From Mugil cephalus (Eukaryota; Chordata; Actinopteri; Mugiliformes; Mugilidae), in assembly GCF_022458985.1 (NCBI RefSeq), contig NC_061774.1, forward strand, positions 12,266,616 through 12,330,615: 64,000 nucleotides of DNA, given 5' to 3'. How positions within the stretch are numbered: the stretch's first letter is position 1; each line of letters opens with the position of its first letter. This document shows, one piece after another, positions 49,017 through 60,148 of this stretch. The notes under the pieces are model-generated. The model was not told where the DNA came from. It was given only the letters and a program-made list of their open reading frames with translations, and did not search any database. Both the position numbers and the translations under genes were made by a program.

Positions 49017-50391
49017 TACAGTGTTTCCATACATGAAAGAAAGCAAAACAAATAAGTTCAGAAATTAAGTTATGTGTAATAATGTAAAATAATAGTGTAA
49101 AATAATGTAAAATGCCCCTTTTCAGTGCAAATTAATATCAGCTGGTTTAGCCCAAACGGATGGCCTATTAAAAAGTGTGTCATTATCAAGGTGTCACACA
49201 AGGAACATCTCATGATGGGTAAATCCAAAGAACTTTCTCAAGACCTTCGCAACCTTATTGTTGCAAAACTGATGGTATTGGTTACAGAAGTTTTTCTAAA
49301 CTTCTGAACATTCCAATGAGCACTGTTGGGGCCATAATCCAGAAGTGGAAAGAAAATCATTCAACCACAAACCGGCCACGACCTGGTGCTCCTCGCAAGA
49401 TTTCTGCCAGTGAAGTAAAAAGAAGTATCAGAAGAGTTGTCCTAGAGCCAAGGACCACTTGTTGAGAGCTTCAGAAAGACTTGGAATTAGCAGGTACAAT
49501 TGTTTCAAAGAAAACAAAAAGTGATGCCCTCAACGGCCATGGTCTGTATGCACGCTCACCACGCAAGACTCCATTTCTGAAGAAAAAGCATGTTGAAGCT
49601 TGTTTAAAGTTTGGTCAAGCGTGTAAAATATTGGGAGAACAAAGTCTGGTCAGATGAGAGCAAAATTGAACTCTTTGGATGCCATAACACACACCATGTT
49701 TGGAGGACAAAATGCACTGTACATCACCCTAAAAACACCATTCCGACAGTGAAGTTTGGAGGTGGGAAAATCCTGGTGTGGGGCTGTTTTTCTGCATATG
49801 GTACTGGCAAACTTCATATAACTGAATGGAGGATGGATAGAAATATGTACCAATATATTCTTGCGAAAAATCTGCTGCCATCTACCAGAATGATGAAGAT
49901 GACATGAGGGCGGACATTTCAGCAAGACAATAAAACTCTCAACTGGCTTCAGAGAAAGAAAATAAAGCTGTTAGCATGGTCCAGCCAATCACCTGACTTA
50001 AAATCAATTGAAAATTTAGGGAAAGAACTAAAAATCATAGTTCAAAAAAGAGGCCCACAGAACCATCTGATTTAAAGACTTTTTGTGTGGAAGAATGGGC
50101 CAAAATCACACCTGAGCAATGCATGCAACTAGTTGAAGCTGTCATTACCAACAAAGGCTTTTGTACAAAGTATTAAATAAAAATCAGTAGGTATGGTCAA
50201 TATTTTTCCATATGATATTTCACATGATTATGCATAACTTAATTTCTGAACTTATTTGTTCTGGTTTCTTTCTATGTATGGATTACTTGGGTTGCTACCA
50301 ACACCTGGTGAAAATCATGTCAATAGCACCTTTAGAAATATGTTTACTATGAAAACTTGTGATATGTTCAATATTTATTTTACCCGCTGTA
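49017..50391 (+). mobile_element. Dead Tc1/mariner-family transposon
   Basis: A broken transposase reads left to right: MGKSKELSQDLRNLI (from 49215), the DDE region [31 protein letters not shown], a QQDN motif near 49922 and SPDL near 49990. Frameshifts and stops, for example TGA near 49465, disable it. Matching inverted sequences (about 49028-49083 and 50223-50284) are the inner parts of the ends. The right end is complete, closing at the TA at 50390-50391, but the left end has lost its outer part. It is unrelated to protocadherin function. Confidence 0.9.
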
Positions 50392-50945
50392 TATAGAGCC
50401 AGACAATGTTCATTACTGTTCTCTACCTTCAGACATGTCTGAATCATTCTGTAGTAACACAAAATAAATGCAGTACTCCCTTGGGCCCTGTAAACGAGTT
50501 TCCAGTATCATAACAAAGTCTCAGTTGCTCTCGTTGCAGATGGGGCTCAATACTTTATGTCATGCTTTCTGACATGGGAGTGCATTTCTTTCTGAACAAA
50601 TCTACTTTTGAGTTCTTCAGTTATGCCATTTCTTGCAGATTGCAGCTGGCCTCCTCTCACTATGTTGTTCAGCTCCAGTCGCTGGGATTCATTCTCAGAT
50701 CCATCCAGTCTAGAAGTTTAATACAGCTCAAAGGCCCACGAAATAAATCCTAACAGGCTAACCTAAAATGCAAGAATGCATGGTTTACAATTGTTATTTA
50801 TTAAATATAGTTGGGAAAATTAAGGTTTTACTCACCCCAAAAGCAGTCTTATCCGCCAATGTTCGAGTCAACTACACTGGAGACAAAAAAAATTATGTTA
50901 AATAAGGGGGGGTCTTTTCAAATGATAGGGGAGAGCATACTTATA
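50392..50945. other. Spacer without recognised gene
   Basis: No coding frame, transposon end or RNA gene was recognised in this intergenic stretch. Confidence 0.55.
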
Positions 50946-51097
50946 AACGTACCTCCAGTATACTACTGGTGGTCTCTTACAACAAGACGTATTAAATATG
51001 ACATTTAAAGGCAGGGGATTAACGTACCTCCAGTAGACTACTGGTGGTCTCTTACAACAAAACACATTAAACATGACATTTAAAGACAGAGGATTAA
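50946..51097. repeat. Two-copy tandem repeat, 75-bp period
   Basis: Units starting aacgtacctccagta at 50946 and 51021 are nearly identical along about 75 bp, both containing ctactggtggtctcttacaa. The origin is unknown. Confidence 0.9.
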
Positions 51098-51269
51098 TAG
51101 ATCGATGATGTTGGATTGGTTGAGGATGAAGAAAGCTACCCACACATTGAAGGCATTTAGCTAACACTGTAAGTACTGTGAGACGGGTGATTAAAGTAAT
51201 TAGCCTACGATATTCAAACACCGTCCGTACACCTACCCCATGTTCAAGCTAGTCACTCGATAGTTGGCG

Positions 51270-51560
51270 TCTTCCTTATAAGGAAAGTGGGAGGAGACAA
51301 AGGGACGGGGGGGAATGACGACAGTTGTAAAAGACGGATGACTGGGCAGGTTAAAACGACATCTTCGTTCCTTGATAGCGTGAGAGGACAACGCTCCCTT
51401 CTAACACCAATTTCCTGGTACGACTCAGATACGGGCCGCGCCATCTTGCGAGTTTGCAGACAGAGTCTGCGCAGTACAATCGAGAGTGAAGACACCTGAA
51501 GGCGCGGGCTCGATCACCCGCCTACACTTTCGCCAGACGCACTAATTTTTTAAACTTATC
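51270..51560. other. GC- and CpG-richer patch with a start-like CAAGATGGCG motif
   Basis: This patch stands out from the AT-rich surroundings. On the minus strand CGCAAGATGGCGCGG (about 51435-51449) is a YY1-type motif that would also be a strong start, opening a 63-codon frame (MARPVSESYQEIG...). No homology is recognised and splicing is unknown. It could be a promoter or first-exon relic, or chance. Confidence 0.35.
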
Positions 51561-52510
51561 AGAAAAGATGGACAGTTGAGTGTGCAACAGTATTATATCT
51601 TAAATGACAGAAACCGTCATTGAAAAAAAATGGCATGTATTTTAGTGTTTGACCTTAGTCCCATCGGATGGAGGAAGTGGAGCGTATGACCTATGCTCAT
51701 TGACAGTACTATGGACAACCCCCCCAACTCTTAGCTCAGGCTACCGCCGGTCACTCAGAGTGGTAATTATACAGAATTTCAATCCTTAATAAAACTTAAA
51801 CGAACGAGTTGGGGGGGAAATCACCCCCGTACAGTTGTTATGAATAGTGAAATAAACCATTGAGAAGAAAAGAAAAAAAAAAGTTTTTGGAACTAGACTG
51901 TAAACATATCTAATAATGCTGTAAAGTTGGGCTTTTTAACATGTGGGTCTGTGGGATTTTCTCCCTTTTGCAACCAGCCTCAAGCGGCCACTCGATGAAC
52001 TGCAATGTTTTGCACTTCGCATGGGCTTCATCGCCCAGCCCCGGATGTTGCCGCCTGCCTATGCTGCAGCCAGTCACTAGGGGAGTTCTACTTGCTTTGG
52101 CTTCACTGCTGAGGAGCTGTTCCATCATCCATCGTTTTTATACTATCTATGCTTGAAAGCCAATTGCGTTGTGTTCTTGTGTGAATGTGGGCAAAACATG
52201 TATTAAAAGATAGATAACTTAACAAATGTTGTTGAAGAAATTTCGTCTTAGAAATTTTGTTGTTGTGTCATTTTTGTTTGACATGTACACAACAAACACA
52301 TGGGAGATGCACAACACATACATTTATAATTGGTCCATCTTAATTTTCAAGTCTTTTTTTCTAATTTTATTACATACCAGATCTTTGCGATTATCCTCAA
52401 GTGTTATTACACATAACATATGTCATATTGCCTGCTCATCATAACCGTACCTGGGTCAACCTTAGCAAAAGTCCATTACAAGCGTCAGGAGGGGGGAAAA
52501 AGGAGGATGT
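51561..52510. other. Spacer without recognised gene
   Basis: A partial RE1-like string (cagtactatggaca) is near 51704. No coding homology was seen. Confidence 0.5.
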
Positions 52511-52512
52511 GA

Positions 52513-53060
52513 CTAGAGGACTCGCATTGCCTGTCTTAGTAATGACCATCTTTTAACAAATAAGTCTATTGTCAGCTGGAGTCTTGCTGTGATTTTCCTC
52601 ACGGTAAACACATTTTTTACCCTGTCTCTCTCTTGCATTATCGTCTTTTTTGCTAGCAGAAGCAGTTTTCTCAGTAAAGACTCTGCATTTTCATCTGTTA
52701 TACTGTCAGAAATGATACCCAGGATGTAAAGTGCTGGCTGTAAACCACTCAAGTGGAAAAACGTCTCCATGAAGTTCCAGTTGCCTTTATTCAACGCCCT
52801 TTGGATTAGCTGCAGTGCTTTATAAAATTCATGGCCTGGTAAATTAAATTATTTTTGGAGTTGTGTGAATGACTTCATGGATTGTCTCTTAAACATTTGG
52901 TCAATATAAACTAGCCCCTTATCAGCCCATTTGTTAAAATCTGAATCCATGATAGATGGTATAAAGTCTGGGTTCCAGGCTATTTTAGTAGCTCTGCCTA
53001 CAGAATTTGACAGTTCCAGCTTCTGTCGTACTGCTGACCAAAGTTTCATTTTTCCACTGA
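52513..53060 (-). mobile_element. L1-like non-LTR retrotransposon fragment (ORF2 C-terminus)
   Basis: The minus strand encodes LWSAVRQKLELSNSV, WNPDFIPSIMDSDFNKWADK, GLVYIDQMFKRQSMKSFTQL, then, after a stop, FNLPGHEFYKALQL. This order (WNP.F, W...G, SF.L, YNLP-like, F.+.LQL) is typical of the region after the reverse transcriptase in L1/Tx1-type LINEs. A stop and truncated ends mark it as dead. The exact family is not resolved. Confidence 0.72.
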
Positions 53061-53330
53061 CCCATTAATCGTTTCTTCTTCCTTTTGTTTAAGGCCCCTT
53101 CTTTTCTGCAGAGCAGCATCTTATATTTAATTTTAGCTTTTTTATTTTGCTAAGAGTATTTCATTATGGTTTTATCCATAATAAAAACATTTGAAAGCAC
53201 CAGAATGAACTAATTATAGGATGTGGTTTGATAGTCGAGTAGAAGCTCCAACGGGATATGTTACAATGTCCTTTGACAGCTTTTCTATGCGACTGATTGT
53301 GGTGTGGTCAAATGTGCTGTGATATTTCAT

Positions 53331-53345
53331 CCAGGAGATGGCGCC
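53331..53345 (+). promoter_or_regulatory. CTCF-like motif between alpha and gamma
   Basis: CCAGGAGATGGCGCC fits 14 of 15 positions of the core motif CCASYAGRKGGCRSY. It lies on the plus strand, opposite to gene transcription, about 6.5 kb past the last alpha constant exon. In mammals the HS5-1 enhancer, with CTCF sites opposed to the alpha promoters, lies downstream of the alpha constant exons. The parallel is an inference. Confidence 0.45.
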
Positions 53346-54184
53346 TTTTACTCAGCCCTCCTGCCGATAGAACAGGTGCAGCTGATAAGATAAAAAATGC
53401 AATCCGTCCACCATTTCAAATCAAAAGGTCTTGTATCATAGACCCCGCTTCTATAGGTTTCTGGAGAGTTCTGTCGTTGTTAAAGGCACGACAAATTGAC
53501 ACATGCTCTTAGACGGTTTAACAAATTTAAATTGTTCTCTGCTCGAGCTTCTCAAGTGATGATCATACACGCCGTCCCATGCCCTGCACCGCGCATTGCA
53601 TCTTGCCTTATGTAGTCCAACAATTCTATCAACCTCGTTTTCATCGTTCTAATGAACGAGTTGTATTTTTGCAACTGCTCAAAATACAAGTAAGGGTTGA
53701 ATATACACGTGTGTATTAGAAACAGACAAATCGGTCTTTTTATGTGACAAACAAATGTGCAACGTCCACTACATGGCTGGGAACATATGACCGCTACTTT
53801 TGCGTGTGTGCCATGCGACCACTTATTGTTTTCCCACCACTACTCTTAATGTAAATGGCTTCAGTTTAGTTGAAGCCTGTGCCATGTGTAGCTTTCCACG
53901 GGATCCAATGTGGTATCATTTCCATCCGTCGAAGTCACTAGTGATAAGCAATTTGCAGAAGTAATATTCACTAGTCAGTTGTGGTGAACCAATGCCACAC
54001 ACAAATATGAAAATTAAAAGAAAATGAAATGAAATGAATCAAGAAAAGAAAGAAAGAATTAAGAAAATAAAATAAATTTGATTGCATGAGTATAGTGACT
54101 AGAAGGTCCGGGTTCAAGTCTGGCTAGAGTCTTTCTGGGTGGTTAACTGGTAATTCTAAACTGATAGAATTATAATACCTGAGC
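53346..54184. other. Spacer without recognised gene
   Basis: This stretch is unique-looking near 53350-53520 and A/GA-rich near 54005-54070. No coding homology was found. Confidence 0.5.
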
Positions 54185-54189
54185 TGAAT

Positions 54190-55080
54190 TTCTCAAGCCA
54201 CACTCAGGTCTGATTACTGCCACACTTGTTCTCAGTCAGGAAATCACTTAAATAGGATGTGCCTGGTATAGTGAAGTAGACCAACAGACCCACAGATGGT
54301 AGACATCATGCTGAGTTCCAAACAAATTCAGGAACAAATGACAACAAAAGTAATTGAGATCTATCAGTCTGAAAAGGTTATAAAGCCATTTTAAAGCTTT
54401 GGAACTCCAAGAACATCACAGCAACAGTAAAATCTGGAGGTGGTAGTGTGATGGTCTGGGGTTGTTTTACTGCCTCTGGACCTGAGAGACTTGGAACCAT
54501 GAATTCTGCTGTGTATCAAAAAATCCAGAATGAGAATATCCGGACATCTGTTTGTGAACTCAAGCTGAAAAGAACTTGGGTTCTGCAGCAGGACAATGAT
54601 CCAAATCACAACAGCAAGTCTGACTACCTCTGAATGACTGAAGACAAACTAAATGAAGACTTTAGAGTGGCCTAGTCAAAGTCCTGACCTGAATCCTATT
54701 GAGATGCTGTGGCATGACTTTAAAAAGGCAGATCATCCTCAAAAACACTCCAATGTGGCTGAATGACAACAATCCTGCAAAGACGAGTGGGCCAAAATTC
54801 CTCCACAGTGCTGGAAAAGACTCAGTGCAAGTTATCACAAAGGAGACAATCACTTTTTACACCAGGGAATGTAGGTTTGGGTTTTCTTTTCCGTTAGAAA
54901 AACTAATTAAAAAACAAACAAAAAAAAAAAAAACATTCAAAAACTGCATTTTGTGTTTACTTGCGTTATCTTTGACTAATATTTATTTATTTATTTTTGA
55001 TGATGACCTGAGACATTTAAGTGTGACAAATATGCAAAAAAAAAAAAGAAGAAAGAAATCACTTTTTCACATCACTATAT
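54190..55080 (+). mobile_element. Decayed Tc1-like transposon with internal deletion
   Basis: Fragments in order include agacatcatg followed by SKQIQEQMTTKVIEIYQSEK, then SGGGSVMVWGCFTASGPERL, a TWVLQQDNDPNH block and [20 protein letters not shown]. These are landmarks of Tc1-family transposases. The helix-turn-helix region and the first catalytic part are deleted, and there are several frameshifts. The right side is A-rich and poorly bounded. It is a different subfamily from the 49 kb copy. Confidence 0.85.
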
Positions 55081-56064
55081 GTGTCTTAATCATGCTAGGA
55101 TGAAATTAACTTATTACACTCTCAAAAATTGACAACTCTCTGGAATTTGCATTGTGTTGCACAGTGTAAATTATAGGCTTGTTTGTTTGTTTGTTTGTTT
55201 GTTTTTGTCTTTTATTTGCCACAAGCCAAAAGTACCGTGCAAATTAATCTCACCATCTTCATCCAAGTCACTCAATGTTGCTCAATGTTGCTTTCCTCTG
55301 CAGTATGATACAGATTTCGCTGAGTCACTGCAGCTGGCAACATCAGCAGCCAACTCACCCACAAAGACAAACATGCACAGCTGAATCGATAGGCGTTCAC
55401 TTAATCTCCTCTGTCATGTTTTTGTTGTTGTTGTTTGTTTGTTTTTTGTTTTGTTTTTTTGTTTTTTTAAAACCATTTCACTTTATTAACTGTTTACAAT
55501 TAATCTACTGTAGTTCACTCCATAAGGCACGTGCAAAGATAAACTTGTTCAATGTATAAGTTTGCTGAGTTTATGCATGTGTTTATGTTGGGTTTTAACC
55601 AGCTTATATTAGCTTACAACATGTGAAGACCGCTTTGCTTTCATAGCCTTGTTCACTCTGCCATATTATATATCCATATTCATTAGATGCTCTGCAGACC
55701 AAACACTGCAGGCTACTTTTCTGAACACTGAGCCAATTGGCTCATTTGTTAATTTGTTTGTATAACTAAAATGAGCCACAATTCAAAAAGACCAGAGAAC
55801 ATTTTGTGTGTGCTCTTGGGAATATGTGAGACATTTTGCACATGTGGGCGTATGTGTATTTTTGGTTAAAATGTTTTCCTTACATGGATTTACAATTCTT
55901 AAAATGTCAGAGTCACTGTTTTTGGTGCATCATTTATTTCCATCATCAAATTAGCAGCTGCACTGAAGAGCTGTCTGTGACATATGAAAGGACACACCCT
56001 TGACCCCATCCTGGGCTACCTCCTGCTGTTTCAACCCCCCTGCATTTGCTAAGTATATAAGACT
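55081..56064. other. Spacer without recognised gene
   Basis: T-rich low-complexity stretches occur at about 55175-55215 and 55420-55470. Nothing else was recognised. Confidence 0.55.
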
Positions 56065-56108
56065 GTCACCATAGAGACTATTCCCCAAATAGCCGTAACC
56101 ATGGAAAC
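56065..56108. promoter_or_regulatory. Tandem pair of X-box-like (RFX) palindromes
   Basis: The sequences gtcaccatagagac (56065-56078) and gtaaccatggaaac (56095-56108) each resemble the RFX X-box (GTNRCC, spacer, GGNAAC-like). They start exactly 30 bp apart, and a TATATAA lies just left (about 56054). They are in the alpha-gamma spacer, about 0.9 kb from the proposed alpha polyadenylation site. Confidence 0.4.
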
Positions 56109-57019
56109 TATTTTATCTGTCTCCTAGAAAGAATGAAATAAAGAATGGGATAAGCATTTTTTTCAAGCATTTATTTATTTGTTTTTACATGAACTATTGA
56201 ACCTCTTTCATCACAGCCTCCCTCTCTGGATGAAAGCTGAAAGCCAAAACCTGAGAAATAAGACATTTTTGTTTACCTCTATATTTCAAGAGGAGCACAG
56301 CTGTGGGATATTTAACACTGGTATGTTTATTTCAGACAAACAAATTACAGCAGAAGTCTGTGAATTCTCAAAGTCTAAATTACCTTTTAGGAGATTATTG
56401 AGCTGGCCGTCTGAGTTGATGACTGGATAAAAGCATTGATAATCTATGCTCCATTTTATCTAGGACAACATGACTGATGTCACTGTATTGTGTTTTTTTT
56501 TTCTCTCTTCAACAAACTTACCACTGGGACACAATAAATCTACTTAGCCACTCTATTAAATTATGTTGCATCTGGAAGCTGCCTTTCACATGGGACTGTT
56601 CGGACCATCTGTGGCCATGCTTTCAATGACAAGAAATTAGGCTTCTGAGCAAAGGAGACCATTCTGTCTGACTTTCATGTTTGCAGGGAGCAAGCCTTTC
56701 TGACAGACTGCTTGTCAGTTTAAAGAAAGAAGAGGGGTGATTTAGGAGAGCTGCCTGCAGATAGTTTGCACTCCTTCCATCCTTCATTTTTTTTTTTTAA
56801 TTCTCATGACAGCATCCTCTTTAAAATAATACTGATTTCTAATTAAGCCTTTCATCACGTAAAGTTCCCTGTGATTAACATTGGCCCATTCACTCCACGG
56901 TACTCAACATTCAAAAAGACCACTATTAACACAAATCTAAACAAAGCACTGATCTCGTTTAACTCATAGTCTGATACTCCTGGAAAACAAACATCCCCCC
57001 AAGACAATAAAATTCAGAT

Positions 57020-59840
57020 GTATTTTTAAGAAAGAAAACTTTATTAGTGATTTATAAACCAAACACATTACCACTGTATCCATCTAGGTAAAATAAAAAG
57101 TCTGAAAAGAAATGAAATAAATGAAATTCACTACGTCACTGTCACAGTTGATGAGAGGGTGTACAAAAAAAGGAGTTTTACAACTGATCTCGGCTTATCC
57201 ATTTTAGGACAGCACATTGCCACCATATTTCACCACCATACATCGGGAAAGAATGACAGCATGAACGCCCACTAAACACAAGCATACACTACATATACCC
57301 TTTTTTACATTGGATTTTTTTTTTCTGTCATTTTCCTTTTTTTTCCAAGAGTGAAAGGGAAGTGATAGGTCATCATAGGATCATACATATTTCAGTTACA
57401 ATAATACAGTGTTAGTTAGATCGTCATGTCAAAGCCAGACACAGAGTGATTTTTTTTTTTTTTTTTTTTTTTATCTTGCTTTGGTAAAAGAAAAAAATAA
57501 TAAACTTGCGTTGAAAGGTATCACACTGTAGCATTTACAAATATCTAAAGAGGTTTAGTGGATGCCGTACAACATCTGTGGAGCATGAAGATTGCAGTAC
57601 ATAGATGTTTTGCAGAGACAGAAGTACATACAAATATCTCCTGTGTGAGTAATGAAGAAAAATGATAATACAAAAGAATAAAATCATAGCCATCTATCTA
57701 TTTATATATATATTTCTCTATATAGTATGTGTTTCCTTAGAGCAGTACATGCAGCAGCCACTTAATGGAGTGACGTCATACTGAGCCAGAAAACTCTGGG
57801 GACGTGGCAACAAGATACAGGCAGGGGAGGAGAACCAACAGAAGCAGGCCTTGAGGCATGTGTGCCCCGTTTTCAAAACCTCCTGAGAGAGGATTGGTGG
57901 GATGTGGCTCTGGGATGGGAATCCCTAGATGCCCATATATTTTTTCAATTACTAATGTCGAGACAATCTATGAAAAGTCTACGCTACATTTACAGCGTAC
58001 ACAAAAGCTAATATGCGACTCAACGATGCTAAACAATCAAGTTGGAGGACTTTTCTTTTCTTGCAGGTGGAGCGGTAGGGCCAACCCACGGCACGTCTCC
58101 TCGTTTTATCCCAGCGCTCCACAGTGCCTGTGATCAGCCTCATCCCACCTGGTCCCCGCTCACTGTGGCTACAAACAGGAAATGAACCACATACGGCTGT
58201 ATTCACAAGTTAAAAGCACTGAACCGTTTTGCACTTGAGAAACATTGACAAGAGTTCAGAGCACAGACCCCCGACTGGTCTTCCCCAGGCCTCATCCACA
58301 TTTCTCCATGCTGTTGTCAGCACACCACAATGTTCAGAGTAGGCCATTCCCAGGACTGATCCTGAGTCGTGGGGGTTGGAGCGGGGGTTAGGGTCAGCGT
58401 CTGAGGGTGAAGGGGAATGTCACGCAAAAAGCAATTAAAGCTATGAGAAAGAAAGAAATGAAAAAAAAAAGCCAGAGTATGTAAAAATGAATCTCTTAAG
58501 AGAAAAAAAAAACAATAATTCCACAAACCTCATTGTCACATAAAGAGGCAGGCAGTGGGAGGGGTGAGACAGTGTAGGGGGGAGGCGGTTTGGGAAGGAG
58601 AGGACGGCTCGTGGCAGCTTGGGGCAAGTACAAGCAGTTGAGTATGTGTAAACTCAAGGTATTAGGTAAGGATTGGTTGCTACCAAACATTCAAAACAGA
58701 AAGCAGTAGGCTTTTTCTGCAGCAAGGGGAGAAGAGAAGGTGTTGTCAAAATCTCTCCTAGTATTCTGTAAGGTTTCATCAGAGTCCACTGACTGAACAT
58801 GGAGTCACAAGCCAGCTCAGCTGGACTTTCCCCTCTGTGATCCTCAGGAGAATGTGAGGTATCTTCCATCTCTCCAACTTTCTGGTGCTCTCTGCATTTC
58901 TCAGTTGGGGTTCTTGCAGGAAATGAAGGTCTTTGTGTCCTTTCAATGCAGTGAGCAAACAAGATAGCAAAGGATGCTGCTTTCATCCTGAGAGAGTTGA
59001 TGTGCACCTCAGAGGTGACTGTGCAGGGCAAAAAGCTTGCAGTGTCTAGTTTTAAGCACATTTCTTTTATGCCAGTTGATTTTCTCTCATTTTCTATTTC
59101 TTTTTCTAGGTCTCAAGTGTTTTCTGTGTCCACCCTGTCATGGTAAGTACGCTTGTGTTTGCACGTTTGAATGTGTGAGCATGCGTGTGTGCATGTGGTT
59201 TCTTTGAGATCTCAGGAAACACGATTGGTAATTACCAGAGGAATCTGCAGCAGTGTCATGTTAGCCTTAGTTTCAGTGACTCTCGTCTGTGCTATTTACA
59301 AGTAGTGTGTCCAGCTCCAGACTGCATACATGTGTCTCAGTCTTCTTTGCCTTTCTTCTTTTCCTTGGCTGGCGCAGCTTTTTGTTGATCTTATACAAAG
59401 TATTTGTCTCCTCTAAGAGAGAATGGTTTACACATTGTAGTTGGGGAGGGGGTAAGACAGAGGTGCCAACATGTCCAGTGGATTAAAGGAGAAAACAAGT
59501 GGTCCTTCCTTAATTGGAGGGATCGCATGGATTGAATCAGGGTTTATAGGCACATAAGGGCATGGACAAAAATCAATCATATTTTTGTGTATTATATCAT
59601 TATTGTATCAAGGCAAGATATGTAATTTACCTCAGTGAAGAACTAAAGGTAAAATAAATCTTGGTAAGGCCAGGTTCATAACAGAAAGAGCTTTAAATTC
59701 TTATCCGTGATAAAAGGTAATAAAGTAAAACTGGAAAATCGAGAATAGTTTTTACATTTTCTTTTTGCCCAGTGGACTTTGGTTGGTACCTCTGTTTTAA
59801 CAACACCCTTTTCTTCTTTGCTCTTTTTCTTGCTGGTCCT
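57020..59840 (-). other. pcdha: Probable 3'UTR of the alpha constant exon
   Basis: From the TAG at 59841-59843 to a minus-strand AATAAA at 57045-57040, about 2.8 kb carries no coding frame of recognisable type. Its length is similar to what I recall for mammalian alpha transcripts. T-rich tracts occur at 57452-57473 and elsewhere. Its extent is an inference from the polyadenylation signal alone. Confidence 0.5.
57040..57045 (-). terminator. Candidate polyadenylation signal of the alpha gene
   Basis: AATAAA on the minus strand, in the context CACTAATAAAGTTTTC, is followed by AAAATACATCTG. It is the most plausible signal in this part, but other AATAAA strings exist further left (near 56170). 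Confidence 0.45.
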
Positions 59841-60148
59841 CTACTCATCTCCATCATCCTTTCCCTTATCCTTCTTGTCCTTCTTCTCCTTCTTCTTCTT
59901 CTTTTTCTTCTTGGCCTCCTCTTTCTTCCCAAAGGTGATGAAATCGCTCTTGTCGTCCTCTCCTCCCTGGTTCTGTCTGATGGATATTATGGCAGGAGAG
60001 CCAGGGATGATGAAGGCTTCAGGGGGTACCTCGCCAGGCTTCAGGTGCTGTGGGGGGGCACCAGGGCCACCGGGGCCATAGCGAAAGTGCCAGCTGTTGC
60101 TGTCTACTCCAGCACCCATTGGGGGTGAAACCTCTCCTCCTTCAGCAT
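59841..60148 (-). CDS. pcdha: Protocadherin alpha constant exon 3 (last exon)
   Basis: It follows an acceptor, TTTCTTTCAG, at 60149 and reads [20 protein letters not shown], then [39 protein letters not shown], an eight-lysine run and a [14 protein letters not shown] end. The spacing and motifs match the shared cytoplasmic C-terminus of all vertebrate alpha protocadherins, encoded by constant exon 3. The exon starts with two bases of a split codon. Constant exons 1 and 2 were not found to the right, so they lie outside the window or beyond a long intron. This exon fixes the orientation of the locus: the alpha variable exons should lie further right. Confidence 0.96.

Noticed and set aside
59772-60128. 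118-codon plus-strand leucine-rich frame
   Set aside because: It is antisense to the lysine-rich alpha constant exon. The leucines are complements of lysine codons.
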